64,000 nucleotides of DNA. It comes from Deltaproteobacteria bacterium (GTDB lineage: Bacteria > Myxococcota_A > Polyangia > Polyangiales > Ga0077539). Within the stretch, counting starts at the first letter, position 1. Each line of letters begins with the position of its first letter. The position numbers were made by a program, and so were the translations under genes. A model generated the notes under the pieces. It did no database searches, had not been told where the DNA came from, and saw nothing but the letters and a program-made list of their open reading frames with translations. This document shows positions 8,271 through 21,210 of this stretch, piece by piece. Location: positions 1 to 64,000 of the forward strand of contig JADJAE010000020.1 in NCBI GenBank assembly GCA_016704445.1. Direction: 5' to 3'.

Positions 8271-9242
8271 TCAGCCTGGGTCGCGTGCGAGCCACGCAGC
8301 GAGCGCCGGGGTGTCGAGGTCTACGACCTCGTCCAGTACGCGGTCGCCGTCGCTGTCCAGACGCGATCGGAGGGCCTCGGTCTCTAGCGGGGTGAGCTTC
8401 CGACGGAGACGGCGTTCGACGACCCGCGCCAGCGTCGTCCATTGCCCCAGTGCAACGCCCTGCGCGACGCCCTGCGCAACGCCCTGTGCAACGCCCTGTG
8501 CGACGCCCTGTGCGACGCCCTGCGCAAGCCACTGGCGCTCCATCTCCTCAACCAACGGCAAGCTCCGCATCAGGTCTTCCTCCTCCGGACTCAGCTCCGT
8601 CGACGACACATCTCTTCGACGCCTCTGCGCCGCGATGAGTTGTACCACCGGCCTCAGCAGCGCGTCGCGCAGCGGCCCCGGACCCAGGCGCTCCATCTCG
8701 GTCAGGGCACCGCGCAGCGTGCTGCCCGCGCCCATCAATCGAAGTGGCAACGTCTCGGCCGTCACCGCCAGCTCCGAGAGCACCACCACGGCCACCGGCA
8801 GCGCGTCGCACATTCCGTAGTAGCCGCGCGGCCAGTCGGGCATCGCCGTCATCGCGAACGCACCCAGCGCCGCGTCGGGACGGCCTCCGCACAACAGCCA
8901 CGAGCGCTCCGCCGCGGGCCGCCCCGAGAGCTGACCGGCGTGCTGGTGGTTGAGCAGCTTCCGCGTGCACGCCGTCACCTCGGGGACGTCAGGTGCCTGA
9001 TGGAACGCCTCGAAGAAGCATCGCCGAGCGGCCATTCGCTCCAGCAGTCCGGCGCGCAGCAGCGCCGCGACCTGCGCGGGGTCGGGATCGAAGAAGACGT
9101 CCGCACGCTGCGACGAGAGAGCGGGCACCTCCAGCTCCGCCTCGACGCGACCGTGCGACGAGAGCGTCGCATCGAGCACGTCCTTCGCGAACTGATCGAA
9201 CGGTGACGCCACGACCCGAACACAGAGCGCGGTGCGTGCCAT
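8271..9242 (-). CDS. Hypothetical protein with GVAQ repeats, Rpn/PD-(D/E)XK-like
   Basis: A 323-residue protein starting MARTALCVRVVASPFDQFAK. The N-terminal 120 residues contain an acidic strand pair (EAELEVPALSSQRADVFFDP) that fits the degenerate PD-(D/E)XK nuclease fold seen in Rpn-type proteins. The middle is helical. At about residues 240-265 there is an uninterrupted run of the tetrapeptide GVAQ, followed by a C-terminal helical domain (WTTLARVVERRLRRKLTPLE) ending LAAWLARDPG. Putative-transposase/Rpn proteins commonly carry short Gly-Gln repeat linkers of this sort just before the C terminus. A nuclease role is inferred, not shown. The gene stands alone. Confidence 0.55.
   Translation of the reverse strand: MARTALCVRVVASPFDQFAKDVLDATLSSHGRVEAELEVPALSSQRADVFFDPDPAQVAALLRAGLLERMAARRCFFEAFHQAPDVPEVTACTRKLLNHQHAGQLSGRPAAERSWLLCGGRPDAALGAFAMTAMPDWPRGYYGMCDALPVAVVVLSELAVTAETLPLRLMGAGSTLRGALTEMERLGPGPLRDALLRPVVQLIAAQRRRRDVSSTELSPEEEDLMRSLPLVEEMERQWLAQGVAQGVAQGVAQGVAQGVAQGVALGQWTTLARVVERRLRRKLTPLETEALRSRLDSDGDRVLDEVVDLDTPALAAWLARDPG
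8449..8520. repeat. 12-bp tandem repeat, 6 copies
   Basis: Six near-identical copies of TGCGCAACGCCC encode the GVAQ repeats of the gene on the minus strand. Copies differ only by C/T or A/G changes. Length variation by slippage would stay in frame. Confidence 0.9.
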
Positions 9243-9590
9243 CGAGACCCATCGTAGAACGCAGTCCGATGGGGGTGGCGGCGGGTGGCGGCGGGGTGGC
9301 GGCGGGCGACCGATCGGCCCGGGAGGGGCGCGTCGTCCGCTGGAAGCGAGGCCGATCGCCACCACTGGACGATCGGCCTCGATGAAATACTTAGCAGCGG
9401 TCACCGTTGGCGTTTGGGGGGGGACGCCGGCGCCGCCGCTCGGGGAGATACATCGCAGGAGACGTGCCATGAGCCGACCTACGGGATTCCAGGCACATGG
9501 CCCCGTCGCCACCCGCCAGAACCTTGCAGCGTTGCATCCCGAGGCTTTCGTTCCTGACGCTCACCCCGAATGTGCGCGACAACCTCCGCC
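9243..9590. other. Intergenic with G-rich simple repeat
   Basis: A divergent intergenic region with a run of GGTGGCGGC-type units at about 9272-9308 and a G8 run near 9417. The G tracts could fold as a quadruplex on the plus strand, upstream of the minus-strand gene. No ORF is supported. Confidence 0.45.
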
Positions 9591-10046
9591 ATGCAGCATC
9601 CTCCAGCGCCCAGGGACCCGGCAGCCTCGACGCGCAACTTCGGCCTGCTCGTGCTCGCCCTCGGGCTGCTCCTCGGCGCCACCGTCGTGATCTCCCGCGG
9701 GCTGCGCCTCTACCAGTGGCTCTCCTGGCCTCACGGGCAGGCCCGCTACGCAGGAGCGAGCACGGTGTCGAGCGGTCGCAGCGGCGGCGCCATCGCCTGC
9801 TCGCGCCGGTACGACGTGGTGTTCAACGGCGCACCGGCGTCGCTCACCACCGACGCCCCGTGCCTCGTGCTGATCGGCAGCGACCCGGAGCCCGGAGCCG
9901 TGGTCGAGGTCGCGTACGAGGAGGCGACCAGCACGAAGATCCTGAGCGGGACGGAGGTCTTCGCGGTGGGTGCGTTCGATCTCGCGATGCCGACGCTGCT
10001 CGCCGCGGGCGTAGGGCTGCTGTTCTCCTCGCGGCGACGGAGCTGA
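9591..10046 (+). CDS. Membrane protein, DUF3592-like
   Basis: A 151-residue protein with one N-terminal transmembrane helix (FGLLVLALGLLLGATVVIS, about residues 17-35), an extracytoplasmic beta-rich domain of about 80 residues with two Cys, and a second helix at the C terminus (LLAAGVGLLF) ending in Arg residues. Two helices flanking a small domain with a YDVVF block is the DUF3592 layout. Function is unknown. The ATG at 9591 is preferred over the one at 9570. It ends one base before the next gene, so they are probably co-transcribed. Confidence 0.65.
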   Translation: MQHPPAPRDPAASTRNFGLLVLALGLLLGATVVISRGLRLYQWLSWPHGQARYAGASTVSSGRSGGAIACSRRYDVVFNGAPASLTTDAPCLVLIGSDPEPGAVVEVAYEEATSTKILSGTEVFAVGAFDLAMPTLLAAGVGLLFSSRRRS

Positions 10047-10047
10047 G

Positions 10048-10848
10048 ATGACCAACCGAACCGTCCCCCTCGCGAGCCCCGCCGGCTCGGCGCCCGACGC
10101 GCGCGCGAAGAAGATCCTCTTCGACACCTTCTGGTCGTCGAAGGGCTGGATCGACCAGGGCGCGCGCCACCTCTCCGAGGCCGACCGCGAGCATGCGAAG
10201 CGCCACGGGATGATGTTCGACCCGCTGACCATCGGGCACGACGCCCTCGCGACCGAGACCCGTCGCCTCGTGGAGTCCATCGGGCTCGCGAAGGCCTCGG
10301 CTGCCTTCCTCGCGAGCCTGACCTCGCGGCGTCTCGACCTCCGCTCGGGCCTCGCGAGCTTCGTGCTGGCCAGCGCGACGGGTCCTCACGAGTACGTCGG
10401 CAACGCCTCGGGCACCTGCGTCACCTGCGGCGCGCGACGGGAGCACCGCGACGAGGACCTCGACGTGCTCAACTTCGAGCGCCACAAGTGGGGCGGCGTC
10501 CGGCACGGCGACCCGCTGTACACGCTCCTCGACCTCTCCGAGCTGGCGCGCGCCGATCCCGCGAGCCCCACCGACGACGACCGGGAGACCTTGGAGAAGA
10601 TCCTCGAGATCGTCGCGAGCTCCGCCCCGAAGGACACGCCGGGGAAGCTCTCCAAGCGCCTCGCCGACGCGCTCCCCTCGTCGAAGCCCGAGCGTGACGT
10701 CCTCGTGGAGATCCTCGCGGCGATCGGCGTGCTCGCCCCGTCGGACCCATCGCGCGGTAGCGGCGAGTTCGTTCACGCCGGCGCGTGGCGCGGCGCGGAC
10801 GGCTACTCTCGCACCGCGGTCGCGCGGCTCTTCGGTCCGCTCGCGTGA
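10048..10848 (+). CDS. Conserved hypothetical protein with CxxC motif
   Basis: A 266-residue soluble protein I do not recognise. It opens with FDTFWSSKGWIDQ, has a mainly helical middle, a single CVTCG pair at about residue 131 preceded by PHEYVG, then FERHKWGGVRHGDP and an acidic helical C-terminal half. One CxxC plus nearby His could bind metal or be a redox pair. It ends GTGA-overlapped with the sulP gene, so it is in the same operon. A role in handling or sensing the transported anion is only a guess from context. Confidence 0.7.
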   Translation: MTNRTVPLASPAGSAPDARAKKILFDTFWSSKGWIDQGARHLSEADREHAKRHGMMFDPLTIGHDALATETRRLVESIGLAKASAAFLASLTSRRLDLRSGLASFVLASATGPHEYVGNASGTCVTCGARREHRDEDLDVLNFERHKWGGVRHGDPLYTLLDLSELARADPASPTDDDRETLEKILEIVASSAPKDTPGKLSKRLADALPSSKPERDVLVEILAAIGVLAPSDPSRGSGEFVHAGAWRGADGYSRTAVARLFGPLA

Positions 10849-12584
10849 GCTGGCGCTCGATCCTCCCCGGGCTCTCGGTGCTGGCGCGCTACGAGCGCTC
10901 GTGGCTCCGCGCCGACCTCCTGGCCGGGCTCACCGTCGGCGCGATGCTCGTCCCCCAGAGCATGGCCTACGCGGAGCTCGCGGGTCTCCCGCCCAGCGCG
11001 GGCTTCTTCGCGGCGCTGCTGCCCCCGGTCGCCTACGCCCTCGTGGGATCGTCGCGGCACCTCGGCGTCGGACCCGAGCCGGGCACCGCCGTGCTCGCTG
11101 CCACGGGCGTCGCGGCCCTGAGCGCGGGCGACCCGGCGCGCTACATGGCCCTCATGCCGACCCTCGCGCTGCTCGTCGGCGCGATCGCCCTGCTCGGTAC
11201 CGCGCTGCGCATGGGCTTCCTGGCGCAGCTCCTCTCCAAGCCCGTGCTCGTCGGGTACATCACCGGCGTCGGGATGACCCTGCTGTCGAGCCAGCTCGGG
11301 AAGTTCACCGGCGCGCCCGTCGCGGGGGACCAGTTCTTCACCAGGGCGTGGTCGTTCGCACACTCGCTCGGCGGGGTGCAGCCCGTCACCCTGGCGCTCT
11401 CCAGCGCGGGCCTCGCGCTGCTGCTCGCGCTGCGCAGGTGGGCCCCGAAGCTCCCCGGCGCGCTCATCGTGGTGACGCTCTCCACCGTCGTCGCCTGGCT
11501 CGGCCACCTCGACGCGCGGGGGGTGCGCCTCGTCGGCACCATCCACGGCGTCATCCCTGCGCTCTCCCTCCCGGCGCTCCGCCTCGCGGACCTCGTGGCT
11601 CTCCTCCCCACCGCCCTGGGCATCGTCCTGGTCGGGTACACGGACAACGTGCTCACGGCGCGCTCCATCGCCGCGAAGCACGGCTACGCGGTGGACGCCA
11701 ACCAGGAGCTCGCGGGCCTCGGCGTCGCCAACCTGGCGTCGGCGATCGCCGGGGGCTTCCCGGTGTCGTCGAGCGCCAGCCGGACGGCGGTGCCCGCGTC
11801 GCTCGGCAGCCACACTCAGCTCGTGGGGCTCGTCGCCTCTGCGTTCCTGCTCGCGACGCTGCTGCTCATCGCCCCTGCGCTGTCGATGATCCCCCAGTCG
11901 GCGCTCGCGGTGGTGATCGTCGCCGCGGCGATCGCGATCATCGACGTGGCCGGGTACCGCTGGCTCTGGGGGGTCAGCCGGGTCGAGTTCTCCGTCGCCG
12001 TCGCCACGGCACTGAGCGTGATGGTCTTCGACCTGCTCACCGGCGTGCTGCTCGCGGTGGGCCTCTCCGGGCTCGTGGCCTTCGCGCGCGTCGCGCTCCC
12101 CCACGACGCCGTGCTCACCCGCGCGGAGGGCCTCGACGGCTGGGTCGACTCGGACCGATACCAGCGAGGCACGAGCCTGCCTGGGCTGCTGGTGTTCCGC
12201 TTCGACGCGCCGCTCTTCTTCGCGAACAGCGCGCGCTTCCGCGAGCGGCTGGAGGTCGTCCTCGAGCGCAACCCCGGCGAGGAGGAGTGGGTGCTCCTCG
12301 ACTTCGAGGGCGTCGGCGCCGTCGACGCGACGGCCATCGAGATGCTCGCGGAGCTGATCAAGTCGCTCCGGGAGAAGAACATCGTCGTGGCCATCGCGCG
12401 CGCCAACGACCGGGCGCTCACGCCGCTACAGCGGGCGGGCCTCGTCTCCGACGGGGCCTTGCGGGTCTTCGAGACGATCAACCGGGCCGTGAGGGAGTTC
12501 GAGGCCTCGCGCACCTCGGATGGGTCGACCGGGGACGTCTCCGCTGGGAAGAGCGCCGAGCCTCGTGTTCCACTGCGGCCATGA
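10845..12584 (+). CDS. SulP family anion transporter with STAS domain
   Basis: A 579-residue inner-membrane protein of the SulP/SLC26 family, which moves sulfate, bicarbonate or other anions. The family start is clear: DLLAGLTVGAMLVPQSMAYAEL, then GLPPSAGFFAALLPP and about 12-14 membrane segments to about residue 425. A C-terminal cytoplasmic STAS domain follows (about 445-555; VLLDFEGVGAVDATAIEML), with ATA where anti-sigma antagonists carry a phosphorylatable Ser. The GTG at 10845 overlaps the upstream stop (GTGA), and its own stop overlaps the next ATG. The substrate cannot be assigned; sulfate or bicarbonate are the usual options. Confidence 0.93.
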   Translation: MSWRSILPGLSVLARYERSWLRADLLAGLTVGAMLVPQSMAYAELAGLPPSAGFFAALLPPVAYALVGSSRHLGVGPEPGTAVLAATGVAALSAGDPARYMALMPTLALLVGAIALLGTALRMGFLAQLLSKPVLVGYITGVGMTLLSSQLGKFTGAPVAGDQFFTRAWSFAHSLGGVQPVTLALSSAGLALLLALRRWAPKLPGALIVVTLSTVVAWLGHLDARGVRLVGTIHGVIPALSLPALRLADLVALLPTALGIVLVGYTDNVLTARSIAAKHGYAVDANQELAGLGVANLASAIAGGFPVSSSASRTAVPASLGSHTQLVGLVASAFLLATLLLIAPALSMIPQSALAVVIVAAAIAIIDVAGYRWLWGVSRVEFSVAVATALSVMVFDLLTGVLLAVGLSGLVAFARVALPHDAVLTRAEGLDGWVDSDRYQRGTSLPGLLVFRFDAPLFFANSARFRERLEVVLERNPGEEEWVLLDFEGVGAVDATAIEMLAELIKSLREKNIVVAIARANDRALTPLQRAGLVSDGALRVFETINRAVREFEASRTSDGSTGDVSAGKSAEPRVPLRP

Positions 12585-13252
12585 CGCGCGTGCTCTTCGT
12601 TCATGGCCTCGAGTCGGGTCCCACCGGAAGGAAGCCCGTCTCGCTGAGGGAGCAGGGCTACGACGTCGAGAGCGAGCTCATGCCCTGCGGCAGGTCGAGG
12701 GCGCTGCGTGACCCCGCGGTGATCGCGGGCGCAGGCGTCACCCTCGCGGCGATCTCCTGGGCGACCGCGCGCCGGGGCCTGCGCGGGCTCGTCGGAGGCG
12801 TGTCGCTCGCGGCGGCGCTGGGTCCGCTCGCGAAGGCAGCGATCACGCGCAGGACCTTCGCTCGCAGCGTGGCGGTGCAGCGCAGGGCGCTCGCGCGCAG
12901 CCCCATCGACGTGGTGATGGGCTCCTCCTTCGGCGGCGCCGTCGCGCTGAGGCTCCTTCAGTCCGGCGCCTGGAGCGGCCCCACGGTGCTCCTGTGTCCA
13001 GCGCACGAGCTTGTCGCCGCCCGAGGGCGAGGCCCCGTCCCTGCGCCGCTGTCCGCGCTCCCTCCCTCCGTCGCCGAGCGGGTGCTGGTGGTGCACGCGC
13101 GGCAGGACGAGATCGTCCCCATCGAGCACTCGAGGAGGCTGGTGGCGGGCTCTCGGGCGCAGCTCATCGAGGTCGACGACGACCACCCGCTCACGGCCAC
13201 GTCGTCGGGCGCGCAGCTCGGCGCCTGGATCGACGAGGTCCTCGGGCGCTGA
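12581..13252 (+). CDS. Alpha/beta hydrolase (YqiA/UPF0227-like)
   Basis: A 223-residue alpha/beta hydrolase. The oxyanion strand VLFVHGLESGPTGRK is followed by a short region, the nucleophile elbow GSSFGGAVAL with the catalytic Ser at about 112, an Asp in VVHARQDEIVP and the His in EVDDDHPLTAT. The size and the HGLESGP/SSFGG signatures resemble small esterases such as YqiA. A hydrophobic segment at about 48-80 may be a lid or membrane contact. It starts ATGA-overlapped with sulP and ends the operon. Confidence 0.8.
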   Translation: MTRVLFVHGLESGPTGRKPVSLREQGYDVESELMPCGRSRALRDPAVIAGAGVTLAAISWATARRGLRGLVGGVSLAAALGPLAKAAITRRTFARSVAVQRRALARSPIDVVMGSSFGGAVALRLLQSGAWSGPTVLLCPAHELVAARGRGPVPAPLSALPPSVAERVLVVHARQDEIVPIEHSRRLVAGSRAQLIEVDDDHPLTATSSGAQLGAWIDEVLGR

Positions 13253-13471
13253 CCGATCGCCTGAGGGACGGAGACCGCTCGACGCTGCCACGGCAGGAGA
13301 CGGGCGCCCCGCAGGCGCAAACGATTCACCTCCTTTGCGCGTGCCCACGCACTCCGAACCCCTGAATCCCCCCGTCGGGTCCTTCGCGAGCGCCGGGCAG
13401 GGCGATCTCCGGCCGTTGGAGTGCTTCGTGCTTGGCGCCCCCAGTGCCCCCCACGCAAGGAACGCCCCCCA

Positions 13472-17047
<3,576 letters not shown>

Positions 17048-17048
17048 G

Positions 17049-18040
17049 ATGGACCTCACCACGCAGTACCTCGGGCTCGAGCTGAAGCACCCGTTCATGC
17101 CGGGCGCGTCGCCCATGGTCGACGACCTCGACACCGTGCGGCGCCTCGAAGACGCGGGCGCGTCCGCCATCGTGATGCACTCGCTCTTCGAGGAGCAGAT
17201 CGAGCGCGAGCACGCGCGCACCGCCCACGACCTCGACGCGCACGCCGACGCCTTCGCCGAGGCGCCGTCCTTCTTCCCGCGCACCCAGGACTTCCGCCTC
17301 GGGCCGCACGAGTACCTGGAGCAGATCCGGCGCATCCGCGCGGCGGTCGCGGTGCCGGTCATCGGCTCGCTCAACGGCGTGACCGCGACGGGCTGGCTCG
17401 AGTACGCGCGGCTCATCGAGCAGGCCGGCGCGCACGCGCTCGAGCTCAACCCCTACTACGTCGCGACCGACCCGACGGAGAACGCCGCCGCGGTCGAGCA
17501 GCGCATCATCGACATCGTGTTCGAGGTGCGGCGCCAGGTGAAGATCCCGGTCGCGGTGAAGCTCTCGCCCTTCCACTCCTCGCTGGCCAACCTCGCGGCC
17601 GGCTCGAGGCCGCGGGCGTCAACGCGCTGGTGCTCTTCAACCGCTTCTACCAGCCCGACATCGACGTGGAGACGCTGGAGGTGGTGCCGCGGCTCGTGCT
17701 CTCCGACTCGTCCGAGCTGCTGCTGCGCCTGCGCTGGCTGGCGATCCTCTCCGGCCGCGGCGGGATGCAGCTCGCCTGCTCCGGGGGAGTGCACACCGAG
17801 TCCGACGCGCTGCGGGCGCTCGCGGCCGGCGCCGGGGCGGTGCAGCTCGTGTCGGCGCTGCTGAAGCACGGCCCCGAGCACCTCACCCGCGTGCGCGACG
17901 GCGTCACCCGCTGGCTCATGGAGCACGAGTACGACTCGCTCGCGCAGCTCCGCGGCAGCATGAACCTCGCGCACTGCCCCGACCCGGCGATGTTCGAGCG
18001 CGGCAACTACACCCGCATCCTGCAGGGCTGGAAGGGCTGA
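17049..18040 (+). CDS. Dihydroorotate dehydrogenase-like protein, frameshifted
   Basis: An FMN TIM-barrel protein of about 330 residues of the dihydroorotate-dehydrogenase-like group that often sits next to pyruvate:ferredoxin oxidoreductase. It begins MDLTTQYLGLELKHPFMPGA, continues with VPVIGSLNG and ALELNPYYV, has the FMN-side Lys in IPVAVKLSPF, and ends with GGMQLACSGGVHTESDALRAL. The frame breaks near 17599, where one C is missing from a CCC; the protein resumes as LEAAGVNALVLFN. It starts two bases after nifJ. The partner role in electron transfer is inferred from conserved pairing; it is not the pyrimidine-pathway enzyme itself. Confidence 0.85.
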
Positions 18041-18060
18041 TACCAATCCGCTGTCGACAT

Positions 18061-18720
18061 TACCGCCTGGCTTCGGTCAATGCATCAGTGATCAAGTCGC
18101 TCGTTTGACTCGCGTGTAACAGTTCAGCAGTGGCGCAAGTCGCTCGTTTGACGCTGGGGCTCGCGCGTTGACGCTCACCCCAGGCTATAACAAGTGACGA
18201 CCCTCACGTGCGCGGGGGTCTTTCGAACAGGAATCAGCTCTTTCAACGTGCCGATGCGCCCGTCGCCGCGCCCTGAAGGACGCGGCAACGCCTGCAGCAG
18301 TGAAGCCCGCACGCGGGCTGGTCGCGGTACCTGGACATCGTACAGGCCGCTGCGGCCTTCATCGCTGCACGCGTTGCCGCGTCCTTCAGGGCGCGGCGAC
18401 GGGCGCATCGGCACGTTGAAAGGGCTGGAACAGGAATGCCACTTCGATGGAGCCCACGACACGTCGACTGGAGCATCCGGAAGGTCCATCGAGTTTCGGT
18501 ACGAAAGACCCCCACGCACGTGGGGGTCGTCACTTGTTATAGCCTGGGGTGAGCGCCAACGCGCGAACCCCAGCGTCAAACGAGCGACTTGCGCCACTGC
18601 TGAACTGTTACACGCGAACCCCAGCGTCAAACGAGCGACCTGCGCCACTGCTGAACTGTTACACGCGAGTCAAACGAGCGACTTGATCACTGATGCTTTG
18701 ACCGAAGCCAGGCGGCAATA
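18061..18720. repeat. Giant palindromic element E1
   Basis: Left arm 18061-18226 and right arm about 18495-18720 are nearly perfect reverse complements. Both include the block TCACCCCAGGCTATAACA or its complement. The right arm is longer because a roughly 54-bp unit (AACCCCAGCG to TGTTACACGCG) is tandemly repeated. The core is shared with elements at 27520-27890 and 42753-42975. It lies exactly between two convergent genes, so a transcript from either side would fold into a very long hairpin. No transposase ORF is present. Confidence 0.9.
18235..18427. mobile_element. 193-bp MITE-like insertion inside E1
   Basis: Ends are 57-bp inverted repeats (18235-18291 and 18371-18427), beginning CAGCTCTTTCAACGTGCCG and CAGCCCTTTCAACGTGCCG when read inward, with one mismatch. 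It is flanked by a 10-bp direct repeat GAACAGGAAT (18225-18234 and 18428-18437). Removing the insert and one repeat copy restores the continuous sequence seen in E2. This is the signature of a non-autonomous transposable element with target duplication. Confidence 0.8.
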
Positions 18721-18750
18721 CTGAAAGCGAATCTGTATAAAGGGCCGCCG

Positions 18751-21195
18751 CTACGCCCGACGTCGCTGGAGGATCGCCGCCGTCAGCCCCACGCACGCTG
18801 CGGCGTAGCCCGCGAGGATCGCCCAGCACTCCAGCACGTGCCGCGCGGTGCTCTCGTACTGCGCGCTCGCGAGCCCGGCGCGGGCGGCGCTGAGTCCGCC
18901 GGGCCTCACCGGCAGGTCGTTGATGGCCGCCAGCGCGCCGAAGGCGTCCATGGACCATCGGCTCGCGGTGAACCACGAGGCCACGGTGGTGGAGCCCGAG
19001 AGGTCGAAGATCATCCCCGCGAAGAGGATCTGCGGCACCAGCGCGAGCGGCACCACGCTCATGGCCTTGTCGGGCGTCGTGGCGAGCGCCGAGATCAGCA
19101 GCCCCAGCGCGAGCCCTGCCACCGAGGAGAGCACCGTGGTGACGTAGAAGTCGCCTTCGACCCCCAGCACCAGGCCGTGCGGAGGCAGCCGCACCCACAG
19201 GGCCACCACGCCCAGCAGCAGCGCCGACTGGACCATCACCAGCGCGCCCAGCACCGCCACCTTCGACGCCACGTAGGGGCCTACGCGCAGGTTGGCGAGG
19301 CGCTCCCTCCGCAGGATCGCGGACTCCTTGCAGACCTCGCGGGCGGCGTTGATGATCCCGAACCACACCCCCACGGTCGAGAGCATGAAGAGCAGCTTGC
19401 GGGCCTCGGTGGCGTCGGCGCGGCGGCCGGTGAGGGAGTCCGCGCGGGAGACCATGGCGAGCAGCACCCCCATCAGCGGGGCCTGGACGAGCAGCATCGC
19501 GAGGCCTCGGCGGTCCTGCGAGACGAGGTCGAGGTAGCGCTGCGCGAGGATGCCGAACTGCCGCACCGGCGAGTACCGCGCCCCGGAGCGGCGCCCTCCC
19601 CCGGCCTCCGCACCGTCCACGGAGGGGCCCTGCGGGGCGCGGGCGAGGCGGTCGACCACGTAGCGCTGGTGCTGCTCCGAGCGGCGATACCGCATCTCCC
19701 AGAGCTCGGCGTAGAGCGGCCGCCCGGTCGCCTCGGGGTTGTGCTTCTGCCAGAGGGCGTACTCGTCGCGGAGGTCGGTGCGCACGAGCGGCCCCTCGGG
19801 GTCGGCGACGCCGTCGAGCTTGGTGTAGATGTCCGCGAAGTCGCCGCTCGTGACGCGGAAGAACCCGAGCGCCTCGGCGGGCGGACCGAAGTAGACCATC
19901 CGCCCCGCGGCCATGAACACCACGTGGTCGCACTGGGCGATGTTCGCGGTGGCGTGGGTGACGAGCACCACGGTGCGCCCGCTGTCGGCGAGGCGCCGCA
20001 GCGTGAACATCATCTTCTTCTCGAGCCCCGGGTCGAGCCCCGACGTCGGCTCGTCGAGGAACAACAGCGACGGATCGTTGAGCAGCTCCGCGGCGATGGA
20101 CACGCGCTTTCGCTGCCCCCCGGAGAGGTGCTCCACGAGGGTCCCCCGGTGGGCGGTCATCTCCACCGCCGCGAGCACCTTCTCGACCCGCGCGGCGATC
20201 TCCTCGTCGAGGGTGTCCGGCGGCAGCTTCAGCCGCGCGGCGTAGGAGAGCGCCCGCTCGACCGGCAGCATCCGGTGCACGATGTCGTCCTGCGGCACGT
20301 AGCCCAGGATGGCGCGGTAGGCGTCGAAGTGACGGTAGTAGTCGTCGCCGTTGACCCGCACCTCGCCCCGGTCCGCGGGCTGGTAGCCCGAGAGGGCCAT
20401 CATCAGGGTCGACTTGCCTGCGCCCGATCCCCCCACCAGGGCCACGAACTCGCAGGCGTCGATGCAGAGCGAGACGTCGTCGAGGATGACCCTCGCGCCC
20501 TCGCCTCGCGGGTCGGGCACCTCGCGGCGCAGCGAGAGCGCGTCGATGCGCAGCGCCCCGCGCTGGTCGTAGGAGTCGAGGCTGTCGCCGTCGTAGCGGA
20601 GCTTGAAGGGCCCGATCTGGATGACGTCCCCGGCCTTGAGCAGCACCGGGCCGTACACCCGCCGGCCGTTGAGGAAGGTGCCGTTGGTCGAGCGGTTGTC
20701 CTGCAGCGTGTGATACCCGCCGTGCCACTCGACCTGGGCGTGGCGCGCCGACACCTGGGGGTTGTCGAGCACGACGTCCGCGCCGACGCGGCCGAGGGTC
20801 ACCACCCCGGCGCCCTTGGCGATCGGCAGGTGCAGCGCGACCGTCGCGGCCTTCGGCACACGGGGCGAGAGCTGGTTGACGTACGCGAGGGTCACCACGC
20901 TCGCGGTGGTCGGGTCGGGGATGCGCAGCACGTCGCCGTCCGAGAGCACCCGCTCGGTCACCCGCTGCCCGTTGAAGAGCAGCCCGTTGCGCGAGCCCAC
21001 GTCGACGACCTTGTGCCCCGCGCCGTGGGGATCGATGCGGCAGTGAAGCCCGGAGACCCACAGCGACCGGAGCACCACGGCGTTGTCCGGGCGTCGGCCG
21101 AGGGTGACCGGGGTCGCGCCGAGCGGGACCAGCGTCTCCTGGCCCGCGTCGATCACCCGCAGCGCCACGAGCTCGTGGCTCGACAGGGTCTTCAT
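18751..21195 (-). CDS. FHA-domain ABC exporter (ABCG-like)
   Basis: An 814-residue fusion of two FHA domains, an ABC ATPase and a membrane domain. FHA 1 (about 25-90) has GRRPDNAVVL and DVGSRNGLLFNG; FHA 2 (about 125-195) has GRVGADVVLD and DNRSTNGTFLNG. These bind phosphothreonine. The ATPase (about 205-440) shows Walker A GGSGAGKS, signature LSGGQRKR and Walker B LLFLDEPTSGLD. After a linker, the last 280 residues form an ABC2-type domain of about six helices. The order ATPase-then-membrane is ABCG-like. Phospho-dependent control by Ser/Thr kinases is inferred. The ATG at 21195 is chosen; the substrate is unknown. It converges on E1. Confidence 0.92.
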   Translation of the reverse strand: MKTLSSHELVALRVIDAGQETLVPLGATPVTLGRRPDNAVVLRSLWVSGLHCRIDPHGAGHKVVDVGSRNGLLFNGQRVTERVLSDGDVLRIPDPTTASVVTLAYVNQLSPRVPKAATVALHLPIAKGAGVVTLGRVGADVVLDNPQVSARHAQVEWHGGYHTLQDNRSTNGTFLNGRRVYGPVLLKAGDVIQIGPFKLRYDGDSLDSYDQRGALRIDALSLRREVPDPRGEGARVILDDVSLCIDACEFVALVGGSGAGKSTLMMALSGYQPADRGEVRVNGDDYYRHFDAYRAILGYVPQDDIVHRMLPVERALSYAARLKLPPDTLDEEIAARVEKVLAAVEMTAHRGTLVEHLSGGQRKRVSIAAELLNDPSLLFLDEPTSGLDPGLEKKMMFTLRRLADSGRTVVLVTHATANIAQCDHVVFMAAGRMVYFGPPAEALGFFRVTSGDFADIYTKLDGVADPEGPLVRTDLRDEYALWQKHNPEATGRPLYAELWEMRYRRSEQHQRYVVDRLARAPQGPSVDGAEAGGGRRSGARYSPVRQFGILAQRYLDLVSQDRRGLAMLLVQAPLMGVLLAMVSRADSLTGRRADATEARKLLFMLSTVGVWFGIINAAREVCKESAILRRERLANLRVGPYVASKVAVLGALVMVQSALLLGVVALWVRLPPHGLVLGVEGDFYVTTVLSSVAGLALGLLISALATTPDKAMSVVPLALVPQILFAGMIFDLSGSTTVASWFTASRWSMDAFGALAAINDLPVRPGGLSAARAGLASAQYESTARHVLECWAILAGYAAACVGLTAAILQRRRA

Positions 21196-21210
21196 CGGCT
21201 CTACTATCGC

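Noticed and set aside
18061..18720. E1 as an insertion sequence with its own transposase
   Set aside because: No ORF of suitable length or motif on either strand; only the nested 193-bp unit has transposon-like ends.
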